From the NCBI RefSeq assembly GCF_017497975.1, contig NZ_JAGDEL010000002.1, positions 62,001 to 126,000 on the forward strand: a stretch of 64,000 bases of DNA, read 5' to 3'. Below, piece by piece: positions 8,474 to 16,781 of the stretch; within the stretch, counting starts at the first letter, position 1, and the number at the start of each line of letters is the position of its first letter. A program made the position numbers and the translations under genes. Below the pieces are notes generated by a model. That model was not told where the DNA came from and did not search any database. It saw nothing but the letters and a program-made list of their open reading frames with translations. The stretch is from Metabacillus bambusae (lineage in GTDB: Bacteria; Bacillota; Bacilli; Bacillales; Bacillaceae).

Positions 8474-8526
8474 ATGTATAACCACTCCAATTTTGTTCTA
8501 TTTTCTGTATGATCGTGTCACTTGAC

Positions 8527-9627
8527 TTAAAAATGGTTTAACTTTTCCATCTCCATACAAGCAAGAATAAACGCTCCAGCACCATGTAAATCATTTTCAC
8601 TGCGTTCACGATTTACATAATAATCATAAACTCCAATTGATGTTCCAATACAAATATCTTTGATCACGACTGAATCACTTGTTTCTTCAATTTTATTCTC
8701 TACTAGACCCTTGAATCCCAGGCTGGCAATCTCTGCATAATCAGGACCTACATACTTGTTTGTAACAGCTTTCGCAATTGTATAAATAAATAAGCTCGAA
8801 GCTGATGACTCAAACCAATTATCCTCCAGGTCACCCTTATCAACGACTTGATACCATAGTCCTGTTTGTTCATCCTGATATTTTGTAAGACCGGCAACTA
8901 AATCTTGGATTACCCCAATCCATTCTAATCGTTTCGGATGATCCTCTGGTAATAGCTCAATCATGTCGATAACAGCTAAACCATACCATCCTAATGCTCT
9001 TCCCCATATTTCTGGAGCAGTATTTGTCTCAGGATTTACCCATGGCATTTCACCTTTTTCATCCCAGCCATGAAAATACAATCCTGTCTTCTTATCCTTC
9101 GTATGCTTTCTCATTAGCTCTTCCTGATGAATCACCATGTTAATTAAATCAGATTCATCAAATTCCTTAGCATATTGCAATGCAAATGGTCCACCCATAT
9201 ATAAGCCATCTAACCACATTTGATATGGATATTTATCTTTATGCCAGAAGCCTCCTTCACTTGTTTTATTTAATGTATGGTATAAGTTTCTAAGTTTATT
9301 AGCAGCTATTTTATATTTTTCATTGCCTGTTTCTCTATAAAGTGAGAACAACAGTAAACCAGCTTGAATGGAATCTAATTCGTCTCTTCTAAAATAGAAG
9401 TTCCCATTTTCATCAACTAAATGATCTACATATTGTTTATAGTACTGGTAATATTTTTCATTTTTTGTTTTTGTCCAGACATTCATCATTCCACATAAAA
9501 AAACTCCTTGATGATAGTGCCAGCTACTTGCTGGTGGTAGTTGTTCTGGAGTGTATTTTTTCATTATCGTATCAGTTAATTTTTCTGCCCAGTAAAGAGG
9601 TGTTTTCACTTTTATATTTTCTTTCAT
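8527..9627 (-). CDS. GH105 unsaturated rhamnogalacturonyl hydrolase (YteR/YesR-like)
   Basis: 366 aa, close to the length of YteR. No signal peptide, so it is cytoplasmic and acts on imported oligosaccharides. The (alpha/alpha)6 barrel motifs include SSWHYHQGVFLCGM (35-48), the catalytic acid Asp140 in MWLDGLYMGGPF (equivalent to Asp143 of YteR), PEIWGRALGWYGLA (about 205-218) and WFESSASSLFIYTIAKAV. It hydrates the 4,5-double bond of unsaturated galacturonate at the non-reducing end of rhamnogalacturonan fragments. A GGGAGA site precedes the ATG. It is followed by kdgF, which handles the released sugar. Its promoter is shared with the divergent esterase. Confidence 0.9.
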   Translation of the reverse strand: MKENIKVKTPLYWAEKLTDTIMKKYTPEQLPPASSWHYHQGVFLCGMMNVWTKTKNEKYYQYYKQYVDHLVDENGNFYFRRDELDSIQAGLLLFSLYRETGNEKYKIAANKLRNLYHTLNKTSEGGFWHKDKYPYQMWLDGLYMGGPFALQYAKEFDESDLINMVIHQEELMRKHTKDKKTGLYFHGWDEKGEMPWVNPETNTAPEIWGRALGWYGLAVIDMIELLPEDHPKRLEWIGVIQDLVAGLTKYQDEQTGLWYQVVDKGDLEDNWFESSASSLFIYTIAKAVTNKYVGPDYAEIASLGFKGLVENKIEETSDSVVIKDICIGTSIGVYDYYVNRERSENDLHGAGAFILACMEMEKLNHF

Positions 9628-9852
9628 TTTTATGTCTCCCTTCTCTTCACCAATGTGATGGGTTTAACATATCTAAAAATTGGTGTGACATCTATAATCA
9701 TTAGGAAGATATAAGGACTTTAACTCAAATTACTGATGTAATGAATATGATATAACATAATGATTATACCTAGCATCCTAATCTTCATATATAATCAGAT
9801 TTATATTATGAAAGAATTATAAAAACAATCTGAGTATTTAGGAGGTTTTATC
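9628..9852. promoter_or_regulatory. Divergent promoter region of GH105 and esterase genes
   Basis: 225 bp, very AT-rich, between divergent starts. It holds the 10-mer AGGATGCTAG on the minus strand (9770-9779), next to TATAATCA. The same 10-mer occurs on the plus strand at 15340-15349 in front of the AraC regulator. A shared binding site for the AraC protein is possible but unproven. Confidence 0.4.
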
Positions 9853-10641
9853 ATGACCTATTTTTTATGGCCAGAAGGTGCTCCATTTTTAAAGGCAGAG
9901 GAACAGGAATACTCCCCGACAATTACTCCCTACTTAGTTAATCGAGAAGACAAGCATGGTGCAATTATCATTTGTCCAGGCGGCGGCTATCAACATCGTG
10001 CCAATCATGAAGGAGAACCTGTTGCAAAATGGCTAAATGATCTTGGTATATCTGCTTTTGTGTTAAACTATCGCGTCTCACCCTTTAGACATCCTGTTCC
10101 AGCGCTAGATGCCAAGCGTGCAATTCGCTTTGTGCGTCACTATGCAGAAGAATGGAATCTTGATAAACAAAAAATTGGAATACTAGGCTTTTCAGCAGGT
10201 GGACACCTAGCAGCTACTGTTTCTACCAATCATAGTGAAGAGAACACTGAAACTAGTGATACAATAGACCAAGAAAGCTGCCAACCTGATTTAGCGATCC
10301 TTTGCTATCCAGTTATCTCATTTACTCAGCACTTTCATGAAGGATCATTAACTAACTTATTAGGAGAAAATTCGTCCGAACAGCTTCGTGCTTTCTTGTC
10401 TAATGAACAAAATGTTTCGACTTCTACACCACCTACGTTTTTATGGCATACTGCTGATGATGCGGCGGTTCCAGTTGAAAATAGTCTTCTTTATGCACAA
10501 GCTTTAAGTAAGTTTAAGGTTCCTTATGAGATGCATATCTTCCCAAATGGACGTCATGGCTTAGGACTTGCTGAGGATGATTCAGTTGTTGGTAAATGGA
10601 CTGACTTATGTCAAAGCTGGCTCTCTAAGCAAGACTTTTAA
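9853..10641 (+). CDS. Alpha/beta-hydrolase, probable carbohydrate esterase
   Basis: 262 aa, no signal peptide, so cytoplasmic. The alpha/beta-hydrolase fold carries the oxyanion region CPGGGYQHRA (residues 41-50), the nucleophile in GFSAGGHLAA, a late acidic residue in HTADDAAVP and the catalytic His in NGRHGLGLA. These match BD-FAE/acetylxylan-esterase-like enzymes often found in polysaccharide loci. An AGGAGG site precedes the ATG at 9 nt. It is divergent from GH105 and convergent with the toroid gene. It probably deacetylates imported pectin or rhamnogalacturonan oligosaccharides, as acetyl groups on galacturonate would block hydrolases; feruloyl or other ester substrates cannot be ruled out. 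Confidence 0.78.
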   Translation: MTYFLWPEGAPFLKAEEQEYSPTITPYLVNREDKHGAIIICPGGGYQHRANHEGEPVAKWLNDLGISAFVLNYRVSPFRHPVPALDAKRAIRFVRHYAEEWNLDKQKIGILGFSAGGHLAATVSTNHSEENTETSDTIDQESCQPDLAILCYPVISFTQHFHEGSLTNLLGENSSEQLRAFLSNEQNVSTSTPPTFLWHTADDAAVPVENSLLYAQALSKFKVPYEMHIFPNGRHGLGLAEDDSVVGKWTDLCQSWLSKQDF

Positions 10642-10650
10642 GAGAACTGA

Positions 10651-10681
10651 CCATAACCTTAGCTTTTGGCTAAGGTTATGG
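10651..10681 (+). terminator. Stem-loop between convergent genes
   Basis: A perfect 13-bp stem CCATAACCTTAGC / GCTAAGGTTATGG with a 5-nt loop, 9 bp after the esterase stop. The T-tract is poor (CTTGCTTTACTT), so it may act weakly, and in both directions. Confidence 0.7.
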
Positions 10682-10731
10682 CTTGCTTTACTTACTATAT
10701 TTAGGTTAGAGCGGATAATGTTGGTATTATC

Positions 10732-11847
10732 CTATTTATTACACAGCTTATAAAAGTCTACCGATTCTTTTAATGGAAAAATGGGGATTCCCACCATTTT
10801 GTAAAGTTGCTGACGAATCAATGTTGTTTGTGTGCTAGCATTCATATCACCCTCATATAGCCCTTTGCTTAGTACTACAGGTTCAGGCATATCTGGATAA
10901 ACCTCTCCTGCTTTTATTTGAGCTACATTTGGAGCTGGTGGTGATGTTTCAATTTCCCGAGAAAACCCACCGTCTGGTCGTTTTAATTTCCTCATATTTT
11001 CTATCGTAATATCGATAATTTCCTTTAATTCATTATGTGGAATTTGTAGATTTGCATATGAAAGAAGATCAATAGGATTACGAATATAACACATATCCCC
11101 AGCCTCTTCATTACGCAAACAGTGCAAAATACTTTGATAGATTCGATCCGTTTTTGGCATTGGAATTTGAAAACTACTATAAAAGGTATGAAGCTTAAAT
11201 GTGCCTGATATTCTTACATATAAGCTACCTTCTCCCCATAAACCTGTTTCTGGATCTTGAATACTTTCTAGGAAACTTACTGCTTCCTGTAAAAATGGTA
11301 TTCTTTCATTCTCTTCCATTTGTCCAATGTATACACATGAGGTTGCTAGTAAATCACAACCTCTCCAACTATTGCCTAAATCAATGCTTTTCCATTTTTT
11401 TAAGTAGGTTTCGGGCGATTTTATATAATCCGGTGCTGCCTTTGTCTCCAAAGGAAGTGCATAAAGTGGCTCACTTCCTAAATATTGAAGTGCACTCGTA
11501 CAATAATTAAGTGCTCTGTGCACCATCACTTCATCTTTTTTCATCGCCGAATGATTATCGAAAAAATAACCTGTAGTCGGATCTTGTTTCCGCTTGAAAA
11601 AACTGACCATTGCTTGTTTCATTTTTTCTGGCATATCCTTAAGTAGATTATTTCGAATGATTATATTCAAGGCTTGTGCTGTTGATTCAATATCTGGAGA
11701 AAACTGCCTATCAGCAAATGAACTCCTGGCATAGTAAAATCCTCCTGACATTGGATCATACTGCCCTGCAAACCAGCGAAAAAAATCTTTATACACATCC
11801 TCCAATTTATCCAAGCGGTCTACCAATTCTTTTTTCTTACTGTCCAT
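10732..11847 (-). CDS. Uncharacterised alpha/alpha-toroid protein in the pectin locus
   Basis: 371 aa. I do not recognise a named family. The sequence shows repeated QDP-x-TG-aromatic units (QYDPMSGGFYY, QDPTTGYFF, QDPETGLWGEG) and alternating helices, as in prenyltransferase/squalene-cyclase and PL10-like alpha/alpha toroids. Other marked stretches are SWRGCDLLATSCVYIG, KLHTFYSSFQIPMP and RPDGGFSREIE. There is no signal peptide, so it is probably cytoplasmic. The ATG at 11847 follows GAGGAG at 7 nt and was preferred over an ATG at 11874 that overlaps the upstream stop. It directly follows the secreted pectate lyase/esterase gene (23 bp gap), so it is likely co-transcribed with it and may act on a pectin-derived oligosaccharide. 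The function is open. Confidence 0.75.
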   Translation of the reverse strand: MDSKKKELVDRLDKLEDVYKDFFRWFAGQYDPMSGGFYYARSSFADRQFSPDIESTAQALNIIIRNNLLKDMPEKMKQAMVSFFKRKQDPTTGYFFDNHSAMKKDEVMVHRALNYCTSALQYLGSEPLYALPLETKAAPDYIKSPETYLKKWKSIDLGNSWRGCDLLATSCVYIGQMEENERIPFLQEAVSFLESIQDPETGLWGEGSLYVRISGTFKLHTFYSSFQIPMPKTDRIYQSILHCLRNEEAGDMCYIRNPIDLLSYANLQIPHNELKEIIDITIENMRKLKRPDGGFSREIETSPPAPNVAQIKAGEVYPDMPEPVVLSKGLYEGDMNASTQTTLIRQQLYKMVGIPIFPLKESVDFYKLCNK

Positions 11848-11870
11848 CCCAGTACTCCTCACATTGCTTA

Positions 11871-14800
11871 TCATTTTTTAGGATCCCAGCCTTTTAACAC
11901 ATTTTCAATTGTATATAATTTAGCCTCTTCATCCGTTAGCTGCGGACGAGATGGATTAGCTCCTGGTCCTTCATTTTGATATTCATAAAATCGTGCATCC
12001 TTTGCACTGAACCCAGACATATCTGTCCATCCTTCCTCATGGATATGAGCTCCTAATTCAGAATTTTTAAAGACAACACTAGCAATTGCACTTGGATCAC
12101 CACCAGGATGCCATGGTCTTCCTAAGTATACAGTTCCATCTGCTGCTTCACTTTTCAAGCGACTATTTAGAAAGAGGTAGCCATATGGTTCATTAATATT
12201 AGTACTTGCTGCTGTAATATATCCATTATTTGTCGTGGATCCTCTATCGACTGAAACGATATCACAGTCCTCAAATACCGCTCTTCCACCTCCGAAAATA
12301 AAGTCTACATCACCTTCAATATAACACTGACTAAAATATTGAGTTCCTGAGTTTACATACAGGGTGTCCTGATTTCCGATAAATCGAACATTATGGAATG
12401 ACATTCTATCACCGCGCGTATAAACGGCAACTGCTTGGGATCCCCCTTCTACTAAGCTTTCATCAAAGGAATTCTCCATTGTTAAATTCTTTGCGACAAA
12501 ATCACTAGCATAAAGGTACACACTTGCACTTCCACTTGTTCCGTAAGTACCACCTTCTGATTTCGGTTTTTTCGCATAGTTATCATACGTTAAAATTGTT
12601 TTTTCAGCACTTTCTCCGATTATTGTAATGAATGGTTTATTAGCAGGTATTTTCACCACTTCTTTATACACACCATTGTGAATAAAAATTTCAACAGGCT
12701 CCGTATTATTTGCTGGGACTGCATCAATTGCTTCTTGAACTGTTTGATAGTCTCCACTACCATCCTTTGCAACAACTAGCTTACTAGAGATAGCTCTTAA
12801 TTCTTCAGTCGCATCTTCCACTCTTTTTAATTCTCCTTTACCTAGTTTTCTACCATAGCTATCCACTGCTTCATTTTGTAAAACTTCAACAAAGACATGA
12901 TCCTCAAAATATCCAGTTGATTTTGCAATTTCTAACAGCTGTTTTGCGTAGCTGCCTCCCCATGAGTAGCCATCGCGGCGTTCCTTCTCAATTTCCTGGA
13001 TTGTATGTTTGATCACACCATCTCTTCCAGAGAAAATTGGTTTATTTGTTCCGATCTCATAAAATCTATACCAAGTAACTGCTTGTTGATCCTCAACAAA
13101 ATACACACCATTCGGGTCTCCGCTTACGTAACGAATTCCTTCCAACTTCACATCATCAAACCATTGAAGCGCACCATTAATGGCTCTTTGAATATCTGGC
13201 GTTTGATTAGGACGTGACATTAGAAATTTAACAATCCCAACAGATTCACTTCCTGAAATGGATGGATGCTCGTAGGCACGTGCATGTTGTGGTTCATATG
13301 TAACAGGATCATGTTGAGCACACCATGCTGTTAGCTTTCCATCAACCTCAATTTGTGATTTTAGGATATAATCAATCCCTTTTTTCACTGCCATATCCAA
13401 CTTCTCATCATATTGATCATTTATCAAACTTTGATCAAAAGGATATGCCTCATTTCTTAAATCATCAAAAAGCTCTAAGACATTAATCATCGCATTATCA
13501 TTAAATGTAACAAAATTCGAATAATACACTGAGTCTTCTGGGGATTCACCACGCATTGGGTATACCTGTGGCCACCCACCACTGTCATACTGCATGGTTA
13601 ACAGAAATTCAATTCCCTTTAACACACTTTCCTTCAGCTTTTCGTCCTTTGTTTCACGATAAACTTCAGAAATAAACCGAATTTGGTTAATTGTGGCATT
13701 ATTATCAATGGTACCTAATTCTTCTCCATTTGGTCCAAATTGTTTAGACCGTTTCTCCTGACCATTCCAAGGACGGCTATACTCATTTTCCATACTTTTC
13801 GTCCATCCACCATGATCCATTTGCCATGAAACTAAATAGTCTGCTTGTTTTTTCAGCTCTTCTATATTTCCAGAGAATTTATTTTCTTCTTTTCTAACTA
13901 GTTTCCCTTCTTGTAATGGTTCTTGTAATTCATAAATGACGACTGTATCACCAAATTTATTTTCTCCTACCGCAGCTCGTGTTGGATACATATTTTGTAA
14001 AGACGGATTCAACCCTTTAAAGCTACCGGTTGCAGCGTTTAATGCAAATGTCTTCACATCAAAATCGTCAAATCGACCGTTTACCATCACAGCCACTAAA
14101 TGTGATGAAACGGCTTGGGCACTTACGACATGAACTTGCTTTGATTGATCGTCTACAGCAGTTGCTATTTTCCCGAAAATGATCTCTGCTTCCTCGAATG
14201 TCAATCGATCATTCTTGCCAAATCTTGGTTTACTAGTCATGTAACCATTTGAAACTACCGTACCCACTGCAGCTTCTTCATCCTCTCGGAAACCCTGTTT
14301 ACCTTTTCCTGGTTGTAAGTCTAATACTTCAACAATGATTTTTGCTGCATCTCTACGGGTAATGCCTTCATTCGGACGGATGTTACCATCTTGATCTGCA
14401 GATACATATCCTTCTTGTTTAGCTGTTTCTACAACATAACTCCACCATTTGTCTTTAGGCACTTCCCAAACATTTTGCTCAGGATCAATATTTTTATAGA
14501 TTTCCTGAGAGTGATAGCCCATTACTTTATTGATATTTGCAAAAAACTCTACTCTGGAAATCTCTTTATCTTTATTTACGTTATTGGATGAGACGATTCC
14601 CTCTGTTTTTAGTTTCTTTAAGGTGACTCCCTCAACCAATTCTTCCATCGATACTTCTTCTACCTCCACTGGTTGTGGTCCATCAGTGTTTGAATCAGAT
14701 TCATTATTATGAATGCGCAAATGGTCAATATTTGCTCCTCCGCTTGCTCCTTTACCTGTCGCGACGATCACATTTTCTCCAGCTTGAAGGGTAGCCTTTG

Positions 14801-15221
14801 TAATAACCGTTTTCCAAGTTGTCCATTCACCCGTCGAATCAAATGCAAGCTCAGCTTCAATAACTTTGTCATTTACCTTTATCTCTGCTGGTCGATTTTC
14901 TGCTGCACCATTTGCATAACGAAATTCGAGTTTGTATTCCCCTGTCACCGGAACATCTGAAGCAGTCCAAGTAATCGTTCCACCAGGAGCATTTGGTTTA
15001 TAATCAACAAAACCTGTTCCAGTGTATCCTGGATGCTGGGAATCAATAATCGCATCGGTGATAACTGCATCTTCTGCTTCATAAATAGAAGCATATTCTT
15101 GAACAATCTCTTCCGCGTAAGCCCTTTCATTTTGAAAAACACTAAATCCTGGTGTCAAAGCCAGCAAAAACATAATCGTAACGAGCAGACCTTTTCGAAA
15201 ACCTCTCCAACTCTTTCTCAA
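11871..15221 (-). CDS. Secreted CBM35-SLH-PL10-CE8 pectate lyase/pectin methylesterase
   Basis: 1116 aa. Signal peptide 1-36 (cut near AYA-EE). CBM35-like module 43-172 (SIYEAEDAVI...HLRIHN). S-layer-homology-like repeats 190-360 (EISRVEFFANINKVMG, GNIRPNEGITRRDAAKII, RLTFEEAEIIFGKI), which would hold it to the cell wall. PL10 pectate lyase 452-775 (SWQMDHGGWTKSM, TIDNNATINQIRFI, YDSGGWPQVYP, EIGTNKPIFSGRDGV). CE8 pectin methylesterase 812-1112 with catalytic residues Asp952 (GNQDTLYV), Asp973 (DVDFIFGGGR) and Arg1035 (LGRPWHPG). The esterase would strip methyl groups and the lyase then cleave the freed polygalacturonate by beta-elimination, at the cell surface. It heads a unit with the toroid gene and is divergent from the AraC gene. 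Separate PL10 and CE8 enzymes are common; this fusion with SLH repeats is less so. Confidence 0.92.
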   Translation of the reverse strand: MRKSWRGFRKGLLVTIMFLLALTPGFSVFQNERAYAEEIVQEYASIYEAEDAVITDAIIDSQHPGYTGTGFVDYKPNAPGGTITWTASDVPVTGEYKLEFRYANGAAENRPAEIKVNDKVIEAELAFDSTGEWTTWKTVITKATLQAGENVIVATGKGASGGANIDHLRIHNNESDSNTDGPQPVEVEEVSMEELVEGVTLKKLKTEGIVSSNNVNKDKEISRVEFFANINKVMGYHSQEIYKNIDPEQNVWEVPKDKWWSYVVETAKQEGYVSADQDGNIRPNEGITRRDAAKIIVEVLDLQPGKGKQGFREDEEAAVGTVVSNGYMTSKPRFGKNDRLTFEEAEIIFGKIATAVDDQSKQVHVVSAQAVSSHLVAVMVNGRFDDFDVKTFALNAATGSFKGLNPSLQNMYPTRAAVGENKFGDTVVIYELQEPLQEGKLVRKEENKFSGNIEELKKQADYLVSWQMDHGGWTKSMENEYSRPWNGQEKRSKQFGPNGEELGTIDNNATINQIRFISEVYRETKDEKLKESVLKGIEFLLTMQYDSGGWPQVYPMRGESPEDSVYYSNFVTFNDNAMINVLELFDDLRNEAYPFDQSLINDQYDEKLDMAVKKGIDYILKSQIEVDGKLTAWCAQHDPVTYEPQHARAYEHPSISGSESVGIVKFLMSRPNQTPDIQRAINGALQWFDDVKLEGIRYVSGDPNGVYFVEDQQAVTWYRFYEIGTNKPIFSGRDGVIKHTIQEIEKERRDGYSWGGSYAKQLLEIAKSTGYFEDHVFVEVLQNEAVDSYGRKLGKGELKRVEDATEELRAISSKLVVAKDGSGDYQTVQEAIDAVPANNTEPVEIFIHNGVYKEVVKIPANKPFITIIGESAEKTILTYDNYAKKPKSEGGTYGTSGSASVYLYASDFVAKNLTMENSFDESLVEGGSQAVAVYTRGDRMSFHNVRFIGNQDTLYVNSGTQYFSQCYIEGDVDFIFGGGRAVFEDCDIVSVDRGSTTNNGYITAASTNINEPYGYLFLNSRLKSEAADGTVYLGRPWHPGGDPSAIASVVFKNSELGAHIHEEGWTDMSGFSAKDARFYEYQNEGPGANPSRPQLTDEEAKLYTIENVLKGWDPKK

Positions 15222-15521
15222 TAACCTTCATCCCTTCAATTGATATTTTCTTGCAAGTATGATTATATACTCGGAAAAATAATAATAAATATAATCAATT
15301 TCTTCAGGATAAGGATAAGGTCCTATAAAATGCTAATAAAGGATGCTAGTGAGTATATAAGTTAAAAATGATTATGAACTTTTAACTAGTTCTAAAAGCA
15401 CTAAATCAAGGTATCTATTATTAATGCCTATTTCCCTTACAAGCATATATTGTTATATTTTCTTTTTAAAAGCGTATGATTATAGTTAATAAGTAAACTA
15501 TCTGTTAGGAGTGAACTCCTT
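15222..15521. promoter_or_regulatory. Divergent promoter region of pectate lyase and AraC genes
   Basis: 300 bp without a gene. GAGTATATAA occurs twice in inverted orientation (15263-15272 minus, 15351-15360 plus), one per gene direction. The plus copy is preceded by AGGATGCTAG (15340-15349), shared with the GH105/esterase intergenic region. A short dyad AGGAGT-GA-ACTCCT (15507-15520) covers the ribosome site of the AraC gene. These are candidate regulator or promoter sites. Confidence 0.45.
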
Positions 15522-16388
15522 TTGTGTGTAAAGATGTGCAATCTAACAGCAAATCTAAATAAATTAACCTATTCCCTTTTGTTAGCTGGCTACAAAACTT
15601 GTCCTCCAGAATGGCGTAGACAAGGGACACAGCCTAAGCATCATTCTCTGTGGTTTGTCACAAAAGGAAAAGGTGAAGTGATTTTAAACGGTAAAAAACA
15701 TAAGTTATGTCCTGGTAAACTAGTTGTTTTCACAACTGAAATGGTTTGTGACAAAAAGACTTCTAGGAATCATCCTCTTGAATTTTATTTTGTACGTTTT
15801 TCATATGCAATGGCATTTGAGGAAAAAGAAACGTGGCATTTTAAACAATCTGGAGATGTTTCATTTCCTCTTCATGGTGTCTATACAATTAATAATAGCT
15901 CAGCAGTCGTTGTACTATTAGAACAGCTCAATGCTTTATCGAAAAGAAGAGGGGAAACGGTTTCTTTTCAGCAGAAGGTTCTATTTCAAGAACTTTTACT
16001 AACCATTATCCAAGACTTCCGCTCCCAAACGATTACCGGAGATAGCAAAAAAGCAATTGAAGGAACGATCGAATATATGGTTGATCACTACAATCATCCA
16101 ATAACCTTGTCTGACTTAGCAAATATAGCAGGATTAAGTACAAGTCACTACTCAAGATTATTCAAAAAATATATTGGATTAAGTCCGATTGATTACTTAA
16201 CACATCTACGAATTGATCGAGCTAAAGAACTGCTTGTCCTTTCTGATGTTCGTATCAAAGAGGTTAGCCAAAATGTCGGGTATGTCGATGAACTTTATTT
16301 CAGTAGAACATTTAAAAGAATTGTCGGTGTATCCCCTTCTCAATTCTGTGATGATCAAAAGTTACTACCTGATTCAATTGATGTCTGA
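15522..16388 (+). CDS. AraC-family transcriptional regulator
   Basis: 288 aa from a TTG at 15522, which has an AGGAGTG site 8 nt upstream; an ATG four codons later lacks spacing. An N-terminal cupin-type sensor domain (about 15-110; PKHHSLWFVTKGKGEVILNG, then GKLVVFTTEM) is followed by a linker and a C-terminal AraC DNA-binding domain (about 175-285) with two helix-turn-helix motifs (ITLSDLANIAGLSTSHYSRLFKKYIG and IKEVSQNVGYVDELYFSRTFKRIVGVSP, read as two halves). It is divergent from the pectate lyase/esterase gene. It probably activates the pectin genes in response to a sugar bound in the cupin; the ligand is not known. Confidence 0.9.
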   Translation: MCVKMCNLTANLNKLTYSLLLAGYKTCPPEWRRQGTQPKHHSLWFVTKGKGEVILNGKKHKLCPGKLVVFTTEMVCDKKTSRNHPLEFYFVRFSYAMAFEEKETWHFKQSGDVSFPLHGVYTINNSSAVVVLLEQLNALSKRRGETVSFQQKVLFQELLLTIIQDFRSQTITGDSKKAIEGTIEYMVDHYNHPITLSDLANIAGLSTSHYSRLFKKYIGLSPIDYLTHLRIDRAKELLVLSDVRIKEVSQNVGYVDELYFSRTFKRIVGVSPSQFCDDQKLLPDSIDV

Positions 16389-16475
16389 AAGCGATTTCGT
16401 ATATAAATTAATTTATCGCAACATTCACGGCCTAATAAGCGTTATCGATTCTTATGTCTAAAAGTAAATAGAAAA

Positions 16476-16695
16476 GGCTCTTTTCTAAGAGATTGCTGCT
16501 TTTAAAACGAAAACTATTTAAGGTTGATTGGAGCGGATTGCGAGACTCCTGCGGGAGCAGCGGGACAGGTGAGACTCATGCAGGCGTTTACGCCGAGGAG
16601 GCTCACCGCCCGCCCCGCGGAAAGCGAGCATCTCTCGCTGCAATCAACCCCACCGCATCACTTGGTAAATAGCAACAAAGTTTGCGAAAACAGCC
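16476..16695 (+). repeat. MITE-like repeat family A, copy 2
   Basis: Starts GGCTCTTTTCTAAGAGATTG and ends GTTTGCGAAAACAGCC, near-complementary ends of the family. The GC-rich core contains CTCCTGCGGGAG, GGTGAG/CTCACC and GGCGTTTACGCC stems. It fills most of the 16389-16781 gap. Confidence 0.9.
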
Positions 16696-16717
16696 ATTGA
16701 AAATAGCCAAAAGAATA

Positions 16718-16761
16718 GAACAATATTTTTGCTTAATATTTATAAGCGTAAAATATTGTTC
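16718..16761 (-). terminator. Stem-loop after bmrD
   Basis: A 12-bp stem GAACAATATTTT / AAAATATTGTTC. On the minus strand it is followed by TATTCTTTT, about 20 bp past the bmrD stop. Probably a terminator, though the stem is AT-rich. Confidence 0.6.
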
Positions 16762-16781
16762 TTTTCCCGTTTTTAAAACAT

